NCBI GenBank assembly: GCA_022825675.1
Contig: JAJDWK010000064.1
Span: 1-64,000 of the forward strand
Reading direction: 5' to 3'
DNA: 64,000 nucleotides
DNA from: Anaerolineae bacterium
Lineage (GTDB): Bacteria; Chloroflexota; Anaerolineae; Aggregatilineales; Phototrophicaceae
Position 1 is the stretch's first letter. Every line of letters begins with the position of its first letter. Positions 33,919-42,391 of the stretch are shown here, in pieces. The position numbers and the translations under genes are program-made. The notes under the pieces are model-generated. The model searched no databases. It was not told the DNA's origin and worked only from the letters and a program-made list of their open reading frames with translations.

Positions 33919-34662
33919 TTACCCCGGCAGCTCATAGCCATATTCGCGCATTGCCGGCGCGAAGAAATCAAAATAATTGACGCCCTCGTCCCGCCGCCAG
34001 CGGTTGATGGTGTCCTGCCGCATGATGATGCGCGCCAGCGGGATGCCCAGGAAGGCTTCCAGCCGCGCCAAAGTCGCTTCCTGCTCAGTCACCAAATCTT
34101 CAAAACGCACTTCTATCCAGCGCTCCGGCTTGGGCGTTGACTTCACCAAATCGTATTGATACTTCCAGGAGATGGCGCGCCGCAGCCTCTCATCCGCGTT
34201 TGATGCCAGCGGCGGCTCGGGCAGGGCGGGATAGTTAATTCCAAAATCGCGCAGGTCATCGGTTTTATGCGAGCCCAGGATGCTGTCGCGCGGGTTGCGG
34301 ATCCAAAAGATAAAATGCGTCTCCGGGTAGAGGCGGGCGATCCAGGGATAGACCAGCGTCGTCTCGGGTATCTTCCAGCCCTTGAGCGCGCCGCGATGCG
34401 TCAGCACCGAGTCCAGATAGCGCTCGATAAGCTGGCGGAAGCGCGGCGGAATCTCCGCTTCATGCGCGCGGCGGAAGTCCCAGCTCAAATCGCTGTTCCA
34501 GCGCACATAACGGGCGAAGACGCGGCAGGCATCATACATCAGCCAGGGCGGCACCAAATCGCCCGATGGATTGAGCGCCTGCCCCATGTATACGCCGCTG
34601 CCATAAAGCGTGTGCGAGATTGCGCGGGTGCCGCCATGCCCGCGTCCGATGATGGTAATCAC
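33919..34662 (-). CDS. Sulfotransferase family protein
   Basis: A 247-residue P-loop sulfotransferase-like protein. The 5'-phosphosulfate-binding loop is IGRGHGGTRAISHTL at the N-terminus; the 3'-phosphate part is FIFWIRNPRDSILGSH, followed by RWIEVRFEDLVTEQEATLARLEAFLGIP, all in the family's order. Such enzymes move sulfate from PAPS to hydroxyls. GTG at 34662 overlaps the TGA of the upstream Gfo/Idh gene (GTGA), so translation is coupled; the track's longer ATG start is unlikely. It is sandwiched between two paralogous Gfo/Idh genes in one operon. Confidence 0.82.
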   Translation of the reverse strand: MITIIGRGHGGTRAISHTLYGSGVYMGQALNPSGDLVPPWLMYDACRVFARYVRWNSDLSWDFRRAHEAEIPPRFRQLIERYLDSVLTHRGALKGWKIPETTLVYPWIARLYPETHFIFWIRNPRDSILGSHKTDDLRDFGINYPALPEPPLASNADERLRRAISWKYQYDLVKSTPKPERWIEVRFEDLVTEQEATLARLEAFLGIPLARIIMRQDTINRWRRDEGVNYFDFFAPAMREYGYELPG

Positions 34663-35663
34663 AGCGCAATCACCTGCCCGCTCTCCCAAGAGGCAATCGC
34701 CGCTTCAATCACCCGCTGCACATTCAGCGCGTCCGCCCCCGAAGCGTCGATTTTCTCGGGGGAGACCAGCGCCAGGTTCTGGTCTATCCAATGTCCGATG
34801 CGGCTTTGAAATGTCTGGCTGAAGTGGCTCATGCCGCCATAATTCTCATGCCGCTCCAGCTGGGTATCAAAGCGCGGATAAAAGGTCAATTCCTCGCAGG
34901 CGTCCCGCAGGATGAAGCGCCCCTCCGAGCCGACCACTTCCAATGTCTCCAGCCCATAAGTGCCGGCGGCGCCAAAATTGCCGTCATAACTGCCGCGCAG
35001 ATGCCCGATGACGCCATTTTCATAGAGCAGGTTCATCTGCATATTCGACCATATCGCGCGTCCCTTGCCCTTCTTGAAGAAAGCCTGCACCCGCTTGACA
35101 TCAGACTGAGCGAAATAGCGCATCACATCCAGCGAATGCGGATGCAAAGCGCGGGCGTGAAAATGCGGCGAGCTTTCGTTGGGGTTGTTGATCCACATCG
35201 TCATGTCAATCATGTTGATTTCGCCCAGCCGCCCGCGCAGCTGCCACTCTTTTGCCAGCGACGCCGCCGGCGTGAAGCGGTGGTTGAGGTTGATGCCATA
35301 ACGCAGGTTCTTCTCCCGCGCCAGCGCCACCATCGCCGCCGCTTCGTCAATGTTGTTGGATATCGGTTTTTCGCCCAGCACCGGGTAACCCGCGCCTAAA
35401 AGCTGCATCGTCGGCGTATAATGGTCGCCGCCATTTTCGACGCCAGCGGTGGTGACGCTGGCGGCGTCAAATTCCAGCCCGCTTGCCAGCAGCGCGTCCA
35501 CCGAATAAAAGCCCTGGCAGCCGAAGGTCTCCGCCGCTTTGTCCGAGCGCTCGGGGATGATGTCGCAGACGGCGACCACCTCCGCCCCCGGGTGCGCCGT
35601 ATAACAGCGCCCGTGATTGTTGCCGATGCCGCCCATGCCGATAATCGCTACGCGTAAAGTCAT
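34659..35663 (-). CDS. Gfo/Idh/MocA-family oxidoreductase (copy B)
   Basis: A 334-residue paralogue of the gene at 32856. The Rossmann motif is AIIGMGGIGNNHGRCY, then VLGEKPISN (EKP), NHRFTPAASLAKEW, ALHPHSLDVMRYF and a C-terminal sheet domain (LETLEVVGSEGRFILRDACEEL). It probably oxidises or reduces a sugar or sugar acid with NAD(P). It is first gene of the Gfo-sulfotransferase-Gfo operon, starting 42 bases after the sulfatase-like gene ends, so all four may be one transcript. Confidence 0.9.
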   Translation of the reverse strand: MTLRVAIIGMGGIGNNHGRCYTAHPGAEVVAVCDIIPERSDKAAETFGCQGFYSVDALLASGLEFDAASVTTAGVENGGDHYTPTMQLLGAGYPVLGEKPISNNIDEAAAMVALAREKNLRYGINLNHRFTPAASLAKEWQLRGRLGEINMIDMTMWINNPNESSPHFHARALHPHSLDVMRYFAQSDVKRVQAFFKKGKGRAIWSNMQMNLLYENGVIGHLRGSYDGNFGAAGTYGLETLEVVGSEGRFILRDACEELTFYPRFDTQLERHENYGGMSHFSQTFQSRIGHWIDQNLALVSPEKIDASGADALNVQRVIEAAIASWESGQVIAL

Positions 35664-35705
35664 TTGCTGTCTCCTGTTTATGCGGGCGGCAAAAGAACGC
35701 CGCCG

Positions 35706-37187
35706 CTATTGCTGCTCGTCTTCGGTCTCGCCCGCCTCGCGGGATTCCGCCTGCAGGCGGATCGCCTCGTTTAAATCGCCGATGTACAGCGTATCGTAGG
35801 CCTGCTGCGATGTCTCAAACGCGCCGATGCCTTCTGTGCCGTGCCAGTCGCCTTGCGTCAGCATCGGGTTGGGCAAGCCGGTTTCCGCCTCGCGCCTGGC
35901 GATGAAAGCCTCCATGCGCCCGCGCAAAGCGGCGACAACATCGGGGCGCGCCGCCGCCAGATTGTGGTTTTCTTCGGGGTCTTCCGCCAGGTTGTACAGC
36001 TCAACTTCCGGCTTGAAGTGGAAGTCCGGCTCCAGCGCTATCATCAGCTTCCAGCCGGGAGCGCGCCAGCCGTGCTTGCGCATCCAGGTGCATTCGCTGA
36101 TGTAAAACTCGCTCTCAAACGAGGCGATTTCGCCCGCAATCATCGGCAGCAGCGACTTGCCATCGAACCCCCGCCATGCCTTCTCCGCTAGCGCAGAGCT
36201 GCCGCTTTCCCGCTCCCCTTCCCTCTTTTGGGGATGGGGGGCAGCGTCCAAGCCCGCCAAATCCAGCAGCGTCGGCAGCAGGTCTTTGTGCTGGTTATAG
36301 CCGCTGACGCGCGCGCCGGCGGGAACCCGCGCCGGGTAGCGCAGTATCAGCGGCACATGCAGCACATTGTCATATATGCCGTGATGGTCAAACCAGCATT
36401 CGTGATCGTAGAGCGTCTCGCCATGGTCGCCATTCAAAGCGATGATGGTATCGTCCAGGATGCCCAGCCCTTCCAAAGTTTGGAAAATCGACTGCATGCA
36501 GGCGTCCATATAGGCGATTGCGCCATCATATTGGGCGATGATGTAATCCTTGTCGCTGATGCCCGGCGGCATCCAAGACTTAAAGAATGTGGCGAACGGC
36601 TTAAAAGCCAGGACTGGGTCCATCGAGCGGTTTTCGGGGTCGCATTCATCGCCGTGATAAAACATGCGCTCATACGGCTCCGGCGGCAGGTAGGGCGCGT
36701 GCGGGTCCATGTGCCGCAGCATCACGAACCAGGGCTTGTCCGCCGCTGTCAGCCGCGCCAGCTCGGGGATGGCGACTTCGTTGAGATTCTGCGCCTTGTG
36801 GCTGCGTCCCGCTTCCCAACTGCCCCAGGCGGCATAATCGATATAGGTGTCGAAGCCGCGCGAACTCGGGTTGCCGCTGAAGCCGACGCAGGCGGTGTTA
36901 TAACCTTGGCTGCGGAAGATCTCCGCCGCTGTCGGCGCTTCCGCCCGCAGCGGTCCTTGATGCCGCAGCGCCACCACCTGTGTGCCAAAGCAATCACGCC
37001 CGGTCAGCATCGAGGCGTAGGCGGGCGTGGTCGGGATGTGGGCGCTGAATGTATTTTCGAAGAGCGCGCCGCTTTGGGCGAAGCGGTCGATATGCGGCGT
37101 CGTCAAGCGCTCGTAGCCATAGCAGGACATGTGGTCGGCGCGGATTGAATCGATGGCGATAAGCAGGACATTTGGTTTTTTTGGCAT
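35706..37187 (-). CDS. Sulfatase-like alkaline phosphatase superfamily hydrolase with Thr at the nucleophile position
   Basis: A 493-residue protein opening NVLLIAIDSIRADHMSCYGY (metal-binding Asp), with HMDPHAPYLPP, LNGDHGETLYDH (second metal pair) and a C-terminal small domain. The sulfatase nucleophile motif C/S-x-P-x-R is replaced by T53-T-P-A-Y, so the formylglycine Cys is missing and no Arg follows. A Thr nucleophile suits phosphodiesterase or phosphotransferase members of the superfamily. It has no signal peptide and is probably cytoplasmic. The ATG at 37187 has AAGGAGG. A G-rich dispersed repeat is embedded in frame near residue 320. It is divergent from the Dpp-type SBP gene. Confidence 0.85.
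   Translation of the reverse strand: MPKKPNVLLIAIDSIRADHMSCYGYERLTTPHIDRFAQSGALFENTFSAHIPTTPAYASMLTGRDCFGTQVVALRHQGPLRAEAPTAAEIFRSQGYNTACVGFSGNPSSRGFDTYIDYAAWGSWEAGRSHKAQNLNEVAIPELARLTAADKPWFVMLRHMDPHAPYLPPEPYERMFYHGDECDPENRSMDPVLAFKPFATFFKSWMPPGISDKDYIIAQYDGAIAYMDACMQSIFQTLEGLGILDDTIIALNGDHGETLYDHECWFDHHGIYDNVLHVPLILRYPARVPAGARVSGYNQHKDLLPTLLDLAGLDAAPHPQKREGERESGSSALAEKAWRGFDGKSLLPMIAGEIASFESEFYISECTWMRKHGWRAPGWKLMIALEPDFHFKPEVELYNLAEDPEENHNLAAARPDVVAALRGRMEAFIARREAETGLPNPMLTQGDWHGTEGIGAFETSQQAYDTLYIGDLNEAIRLQAESREAGETEDEQQ
36213..36241. repeat. CTCCCCTTCCCTC...GGGGATGGGGG repeat inside a coding sequence
   Basis: The sequence CTCCCCTTCCCTCTTTTGGG followed by GATGGGGGG is the same family as the intergenic copies at 16.4 and 39.4 kb. 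It lies in the sulfatase-like gene, read in frame as PHPQKREGERE between the conserved LLDLAGLD and FDGKSLLP segments. Confidence 0.7.
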
Positions 37188-37301
37188 AGCTCCCTCCTTA
37201 AGTATCGCGGGAAGTCTAGCACATCCGCCTAAGGCCTGCGACAAATCTGCCAGCGAGCGCCGCGGTACATTTAGCCGCTTCCCGCAAGTTCGCGCTATCA
37301 T

Positions 37302-37317
37302 AAGTAACCGATTACTT
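37302..37317. promoter_or_regulatory. Candidate LacI-type operator upstream of the Dpp-type importer operon
   Basis: AAGTAACCGATTACTT is an inverted repeat (AAGTAA/TTACTT) with a CG at its centre, one base off the AACCGGTT core common in LacI-family operators. It lies about 100 bases upstream of the SBP start in the divergent gap with the sulfatase-like gene; the gap also contains two other short imperfect hairpins. No LacI gene is in the window. Confidence 0.4.
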
Positions 37318-37419
37318 GCGCAATCGCAAATATGCGATAAGCTATTTAGCATGCGCCCAAGTGGGCATTTGCGGGCTGACGCTCGCGCAATTTCTATCCA
37401 AAGACTTAGGAGTGCTGCC

Positions 37420-39354
37420 ATGTTACGAAAACTTGTATTTCTCGCCTTATTGGCGCTGATAGCGCTGCCGACGCTTGTCGGCTTCGCGCAGGAGCCCGAT
37501 GGCTTGCCCGTCGATATCCCGCGTGAAGACCTCTGGGTCTTCGACCAAATCTTCCGCTGGCAGACCGTGAACAACTTCAATGTCTGGCGCATCGGCGGCT
37601 CGACGCCTTTTCATCATGCCTTGATGCTGGAGACATTCTGGAATCGCGACCAGGAAACGGGCGAATTCATCCATGCGCTGGCGGCGGCTGACCCCGTCTA
37701 CAACGATGACTTCACGCAAATGTCGGTGGAGCTGCGCCCCGGCGTCATGTGGTCTGATGGCGAAGAATTCAACGCCGATGATGTTGTCTATACTATCGAG
37801 ACCATCAAAGCCAACCCCGAATTGGGGCAGGGCGGCTGGCATGCGCAATTGACGGACTTTGACGCCGCTGTCGAAAAGACTGGCGATTACAGCGTCAGCT
37901 TCACGCTTAACCGCTCCAACCCGCGCTTCCACACCCTCTTCGAATCCCGCTGGAATGGCATTTATATGATGCCGTCGCATATCGTGGCGGAAGTCGAAGC
38001 CAACCTGGCGGATGGCGAGAACCTCGGCGGCTGGGTCTGGGAAGCGCAGGATGTGGTTGTCCTGGGCAATTACCTGCCAGTAGAAGCGGACCCCAACGGC
38101 TACTGGGAGCTCTTCAAACGCCGCGACGACCCCGAAAATTCGCTGGCGGGCATCATCACCGGCGGTTCCGGCCCTCCCTATGCTTTGAGCATTTTCTACG
38201 GCAACGACAACATCAAAAAAGCCATCGCCATGTCCCGCAACGAGCTTGATGTCTATTTTGATGTTGATATCGAATCCTTCGATTTCACGCTGGAGAACGC
38301 GCCTGCCGCCCGCAGTTGGTATCAAGACTTCCCCTGGGCGTATCCCAACGAAGTCAGCAGCCGTCAACTGGCGATGAATATGGAAGGCGACCCGCTGATC
38401 GCCCATAAGGATGTGCGCTGGGCGCTGGCGCTCGCCATCGATATTGTCGAATTGCAGACCGAATACATCGGCGGCGTCGCCAAGGTAACGCCCTTTCCCG
38501 TCCCGCCGACCGCCAAGCTCTATGAGCTGTACCACGGTCCCATGACCGAATGGCTGAGCAACCTGCAAATCGACCTCGGCGGCGGCGAAATGTACAGCCC
38601 CTATGACCCAAGCATCCCCGACCAAATCGCGGCTTGGGCGGAAGAACAGGGCTTCACCGTGCCGGGCGAGCCGCACGAAGTCTTCGGCTCCGGCTGGTGG
38701 AAATACGATACCGACGCTGCCGAGAAGCTGCTGATGAACGCGGGCTTGAGCCGCGGCGGCGATGGCATGTGGATGACGCCAGAAGGCGAGCCCTGGGTGC
38801 TGGACCTGCAGTCTGACCCCAGCGAGAATGACGCCTACCGTATGGGGCAGGCGGCATTTGATATGTGGACTGACTTCGGCATCGAAGTCAACTTCAGCAC
38901 GCTGGACCGCAACACCTGGAACCAGAACCACTATGTCGGCGAGTATGAGGTCAGCACGCCTTGGACGAGCTTCGCGCTGGCTTCCGGCGATATGTGGCCC
39001 AACATCCGCGGCCGCCACTCCCGTTATTACGCGCCGGTGGGCGAAGATTACCGCCCGCTGGGCGGCGACAGCGTGCGCCGCTTGCAAGACGCCCGCAGCG
39101 ACGAGCTGATTGACGCCATGGAATCGGTCAACCCCGTGGCGCAAGAGGCGGAGAATATCGAGCTCGGCATCCAATTCCTGCAGAATTGGGTGGAAAATAT
39201 GTTCGATATCACCTGCATCGCTTTCAAGAAATTCGTCACCTGGGACGAGACCTACTGGACGGGCTTCCCGACTGCCGAGAACCCGAACTATCAGCCATTG
39301 TATTGGTTCCAGGGCGGCAAATACGCCATCCAGAACCTGCATCCGACGGGCTAG
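37420..39354 (+). CDS. ABC transporter substrate-binding protein, family 5 (Dpp/Opp type)
   Basis: A 644-residue secreted binding protein with a Sec signal peptide (MLRKLVFLALLALIALPTLVGFAQ); no lipobox Cys is seen. Family 5 marks are VELRPGVMWSDGEEFNADDVVYTIE and DVRWALALAIDIV. The ligand is not readable. Family 5 proteins bind peptides but also oligosaccharides in several bacteria, and the neighbours here favour a saccharide. ATG at 37420 has TAGGAG 8 bases upstream. It is the first gene of a complete importer operon (two permeases and two ATPases follow). Confidence 0.92.
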   Translation: MLRKLVFLALLALIALPTLVGFAQEPDGLPVDIPREDLWVFDQIFRWQTVNNFNVWRIGGSTPFHHALMLETFWNRDQETGEFIHALAAADPVYNDDFTQMSVELRPGVMWSDGEEFNADDVVYTIETIKANPELGQGGWHAQLTDFDAAVEKTGDYSVSFTLNRSNPRFHTLFESRWNGIYMMPSHIVAEVEANLADGENLGGWVWEAQDVVVLGNYLPVEADPNGYWELFKRRDDPENSLAGIITGGSGPPYALSIFYGNDNIKKAIAMSRNELDVYFDVDIESFDFTLENAPAARSWYQDFPWAYPNEVSSRQLAMNMEGDPLIAHKDVRWALALAIDIVELQTEYIGGVAKVTPFPVPPTAKLYELYHGPMTEWLSNLQIDLGGGEMYSPYDPSIPDQIAAWAEEQGFTVPGEPHEVFGSGWWKYDTDAAEKLLMNAGLSRGGDGMWMTPEGEPWVLDLQSDPSENDAYRMGQAAFDMWTDFGIEVNFSTLDRNTWNQNHYVGEYEVSTPWTSFALASGDMWPNIRGRHSRYYAPVGEDYRPLGGDSVRRLQDARSDELIDAMESVNPVAQEAENIELGIQFLQNWVENMFDITCIAFKKFVTWDETYWTGFPTAENPNYQPLYWFQGGKYAIQNLHPTG

Positions 39355-39383
39355 CCTGGCTAGCTGCCTCCCTATAGTAGAAA

Positions 39384-39426
39384 CTCCCCTTCCCTCCTTG
39401 TGGGGGAAGGGGTTGGGGGATGGGGG
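39384..39426. repeat. CTCCCCTTCCCTC...GGGGGATGGGGG repeat between SBP and permease genes
   Basis: CTCCCCTTCCCTCCTTGTGG continues as GGGAAGGGGTTGGGGGATGGGGG. Its terminal GGGGG sits 3-4 bases before the permease ATG and seems to replace a normal Shine-Dalgarno. Confidence 0.65.
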
Positions 39427-39429
39427 ATT

Positions 39430-40428
39430 ATGCAACTGCTGCGCACTTACATTCTGCCGCGCATCGTCCAGTGGGCGGTGGTCATCTTCGTCGGCGTCAC
39501 GATTATTTTCTTGATACCGCGCTTTTCGCCCATCAACCCCGTTGACGACATGATCGGGCGCATGACCGCCTTCCAGACGATGGACCCGCAAGCGGTTGTG
39601 CTCATGCGCGCGACTATGCAAGACCTCTACGGCTTGGACGGCAGCTTGCTGGAACAGTACATCAATTTTTGGCAGCGGCTGCTGCAGGGCGACCTCGGTC
39701 CTTCATTTCAAAATTTCCCCACGCCGGTCAACGAAATTATTGCCGCGGGCTTGCCCTGGACCGTCGGCTTGTTAACGACTTCCACGATTATGTCCTGGCT
39801 GCTGGGCATATTTGTTGGCTCGCTGGTGGGCTATTTCCAGCATCGGCGCTGGGCGCAGGTATTAGAAAGAGTTGTCATCGTAATATATCCCACGCCTTAT
39901 GTCATTATTGCGCTTATCCTTATGGTGCTGTTCACCTTTTATTGGCCCATTTTCCCGATGGTGGGCGGCGCGCAAGGCAAACCCGCGCTGAATTGGGAAT
40001 ACATCAGCAGCATTTTGCGCTTCGGCTTTTTGCCGGCTTTATCCATCGTGATTGGCGGCTTCGCCTTCCGCTTCATCATCGCCAAAGCGCTCGCCACCAC
40101 CGAAATTGCCAGCGACTATGTGCAATATGCGGAGCTGGCGGCAGTGCCCAAGCGGCGCATCGTCTATTCGTATATCATCCGCAATACCATGCTGCCCCAT
40201 GTCAATGACCTGGCGCTGTCGCTGGGCGCCATGTTTGAAGGCGCGCTGATAACCGAAGTGGTTTTTGGCTATCCCGGGCTTGGCTCCAAGCTCTTCACCG
40301 CTATCAGCAATGCTGATTACAATATCGTCATGGGCATTGTATTGCTTTCCATTGTCGGCATCGCCACCGGCTCGCTGATTGTGGACCTGCTGTACCCCGT
40401 CTTTGATCCCCGTGTTCGGCTGCGTTAG
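39430..40428 (+). CDS. ABC transporter permease, DppB/OppB-like
   Basis: A 332-residue inner-membrane permease with about six helices: N-terminal RIVQWAVVIFVGVTIIFLIPRF, then the EAA-type loop YAELAAVPKRRIVYSYIIRNTMLP and the FGYPGLGSKLFTAI end typical of DppB. ATG at 39430 is chosen over a GTG 30 bases upstream because the latter lies inside the G-rich repeat. The partner is the next permease gene. Confidence 0.93.
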   Translation: MQLLRTYILPRIVQWAVVIFVGVTIIFLIPRFSPINPVDDMIGRMTAFQTMDPQAVVLMRATMQDLYGLDGSLLEQYINFWQRLLQGDLGPSFQNFPTPVNEIIAAGLPWTVGLLTTSTIMSWLLGIFVGSLVGYFQHRRWAQVLERVVIVIYPTPYVIIALILMVLFTFYWPIFPMVGGAQGKPALNWEYISSILRFGFLPALSIVIGGFAFRFIIAKALATTEIASDYVQYAELAAVPKRRIVYSYIIRNTMLPHVNDLALSLGAMFEGALITEVVFGYPGLGSKLFTAISNADYNIVMGIVLLSIVGIATGSLIVDLLYPVFDPRVRLR

Positions 40429-40439
40429 GGGGCAGCGCC

Positions 40440-41393
40440 ATGCTAACGACCATTCGTGATTTACTCCGCTACAGCCTGTCTTTCCGCTTCGGTTCGGTCA
40501 TCCTGCTTTTTGTGGCGATTATGGTTGTGGTCTCCTTCTTCGCCCCCTATCCGCCGGAGAAGCGCCGTGTCGTGCCGCGCAAAATGCGTGGCGAGCCGCC
40601 TTCCGCCGAATATATTTTGGGCACAACAACGTTGGGGCAAGATGTCTTTTGGATGCTCTTAACCGCCGTGCGCCATACCTTGCTCATCGCCTCTATCGCG
40701 GTCTGCATCGGGCGTGGCATCGGCGTCATGCTGGGCATGATTTCCGGCTACCTCGGCGGCGGGGCGGACCGCGTCATTCAGTCGGTGGTCGAGAGCGTCA
40801 TCGTCATTCCACGATTACCCTTGCTCATATTAATTGCCGTGATATTAAAGGGCGGCTTGACATTTGTCTGGCTCGGCATCCTCATCGGCATGCTGGACTG
40901 GGCATATCCCTCGAAGCGCTACCGCGCCCAAGTGCTCAGCCTGCGCGAGCGCGAATTCACGCATACCGCGATTTTCAGCGGCATGGGCACCGCAAAAATT
41001 GTCATCCAGGAACATCTGCCCTTCATCATTCCGTTCTTGCTGGCGGATGTCGTCAGCGGCTTTCTGTTCTCTATCGGCATGGAAGTTACTTTGTCCTGGC
41101 TGGGCTTAAACGACCTCAACAGCTTGAGCCTGGGCACGATGATTTATTGGGCGGACGAATGGAATTCCATATTCGCGGGCAAGCCCTGGGTGATGATTGC
41201 GCCCGTTGTCGCCGTTATCGTTGTGGTTGTCGGCTTTTATCTGGTTTCCATTGGCATCAGCGAATACCTGGACCCGCGCAAGCGGCTGCTGCGGTTGCAA
41301 ACGCATCAGAGCGACACGGCGCTTGAACTGCAAGCGCAAGGCACCAGCGCCGGCACTGCAATCGCTTCTGCCGGCACGGCGAAGGACGAGTGA
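40440..41393 (+). CDS. ABC transporter permease, DppC/OppC-like
   Basis: A 317-residue permease: one N-terminal helix (FGSVILLFVAIMVVVSFFAPY), the periplasmic ILGTTTLGQDVFWMLLTAVRHTL motif of the DppC family, then five helices with the loop EREFTHTAIFSGMGTAKIVIQEHLP. The C-terminal tail is hydrophilic and Thr/Ala-rich. It starts 12 bases after DppB and ends in a TGATG overlap with the ATPase gene. Confidence 0.93.
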   Translation: MLTTIRDLLRYSLSFRFGSVILLFVAIMVVVSFFAPYPPEKRRVVPRKMRGEPPSAEYILGTTTLGQDVFWMLLTAVRHTLLIASIAVCIGRGIGVMLGMISGYLGGGADRVIQSVVESVIVIPRLPLLILIAVILKGGLTFVWLGILIGMLDWAYPSKRYRAQVLSLREREFTHTAIFSGMGTAKIVIQEHLPFIIPFLLADVVSGFLFSIGMEVTLSWLGLNDLNSLSLGTMIYWADEWNSIFAGKPWVMIAPVVAVIVVVVGFYLVSIGISEYLDPRKRLLRLQTHQSDTALELQAQGTSAGTAIASAGTAKDE

Positions 41394-42391
41394 TGGGCAC
41401 AATTATCGAAGCGGTCAACCTGCGCGCCTATTACATCACCAACGCTTATGGCGTCGAGCGCACCGTGCAAGCGGTCGATGACATCTCGCTGAAAATTGAA
41501 GAAGGCGAGGTCTATGGCATCGCCGGGGAATCCGGCTGCGGCAAATCCACTTTGATGCGCGTCTTGCTGAATGCTTATCAGCCGCCGCTGACGGTGGTTG
41601 GCGGCGATGTCGTTTACACGCTGGATGGCGAGCGCGTCAGCGCCGCGGAGATGAGCGACGAAAAAAACCGCGACCTGCGCTGGCGCAAGCTCTCGTATAT
41701 CCCGCAAGGCTCGATGCATGTTTTGAACCCGGTGCGGCGCATCCGCGATAGCTTTCACGATTTTATCAGCGCCCACCGCGATGTCAGCAAAGCCGAATCC
41801 TACCAGCTCACGGCGGAGTACCTGCGGGATTTGGGCTTGCCCGAGAAGGTGATGCGCTCGTACCCGCATCAGCTTTCCGGCGGGATGCGGCAGCGGGTTA
41901 CGATAGCGCTGGCGACAATCCTCTGGCCCAAGCTCATCTTCGCTGATGAGCCGACCACGGCGCTGGATGTCGTTGTGCAGCGCGGCGTCATCCAAATGCT
42001 CAAAGATGTGCAGCAAAAAGAAGGCAGCACCCTGGTGCTCATCACGCATGACATTGGCGTGCACGCCAACTTGGCGGACCGCATCGGCATTCTGTATGCC
42101 GGCAAGCTGGTGGAAGAGGCGGAGACGCAGACAATCCTCAATCAGCCGCGCCACCCTTATACCCGCTATCTGATCGAATCCCTGCCCAACCTGGAATCCC
42201 GCGCGGAATTGATGAGCATCCCCGGGCGTCCGCCCGCGCTGGACCGCCCGCCAAGCGGCTGCCGCTTTCACGAGCGCTGCCCGCTAGCGAAGGACATTTG
42301 CAAAACTGTCGAGCCGCAGCTCATCAAAATCGCGCCCAAACATTTTACCGCCTGCCATGTGGTCGAAGAGGAACTGAGCCATGCCAGCTGA
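41393..42391 (+). CDS. ABC transporter ATP-binding protein, DppD/OppD-like
   Basis: A 332-residue ATPase. Walker A is GESGCGKST, the signature LSGGMRQRV, Walker B LIFADEPTT, and the switch His is in LITHDIG. The C-terminal oligopeptide-transporter extension has CRFHERCPLAKDIC, the Cys cluster typical of this family. ATG at 41393 shares a base with the previous stop. It overlaps the next ATPase by 11 bases. Confidence 0.95.
   Translation: MGTIIEAVNLRAYYITNAYGVERTVQAVDDISLKIEEGEVYGIAGESGCGKSTLMRVLLNAYQPPLTVVGGDVVYTLDGERVSAAEMSDEKNRDLRWRKLSYIPQGSMHVLNPVRRIRDSFHDFISAHRDVSKAESYQLTAEYLRDLGLPEKVMRSYPHQLSGGMRQRVTIALATILWPKLIFADEPTTALDVVVQRGVIQMLKDVQQKEGSTLVLITHDIGVHANLADRIGILYAGKLVEEAETQTILNQPRHPYTRYLIESLPNLESRAELMSIPGRPPALDRPPSGCRFHERCPLAKDICKTVEPQLIKIAPKHFTACHVVEEELSHAS

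Noticed and set aside
37447-39621. 724-residue minus-strand ORF
   Set aside because: Antisense of the SBP gene, which has a signal peptide, Shine-Dalgarno and family motifs; the shadow has none.
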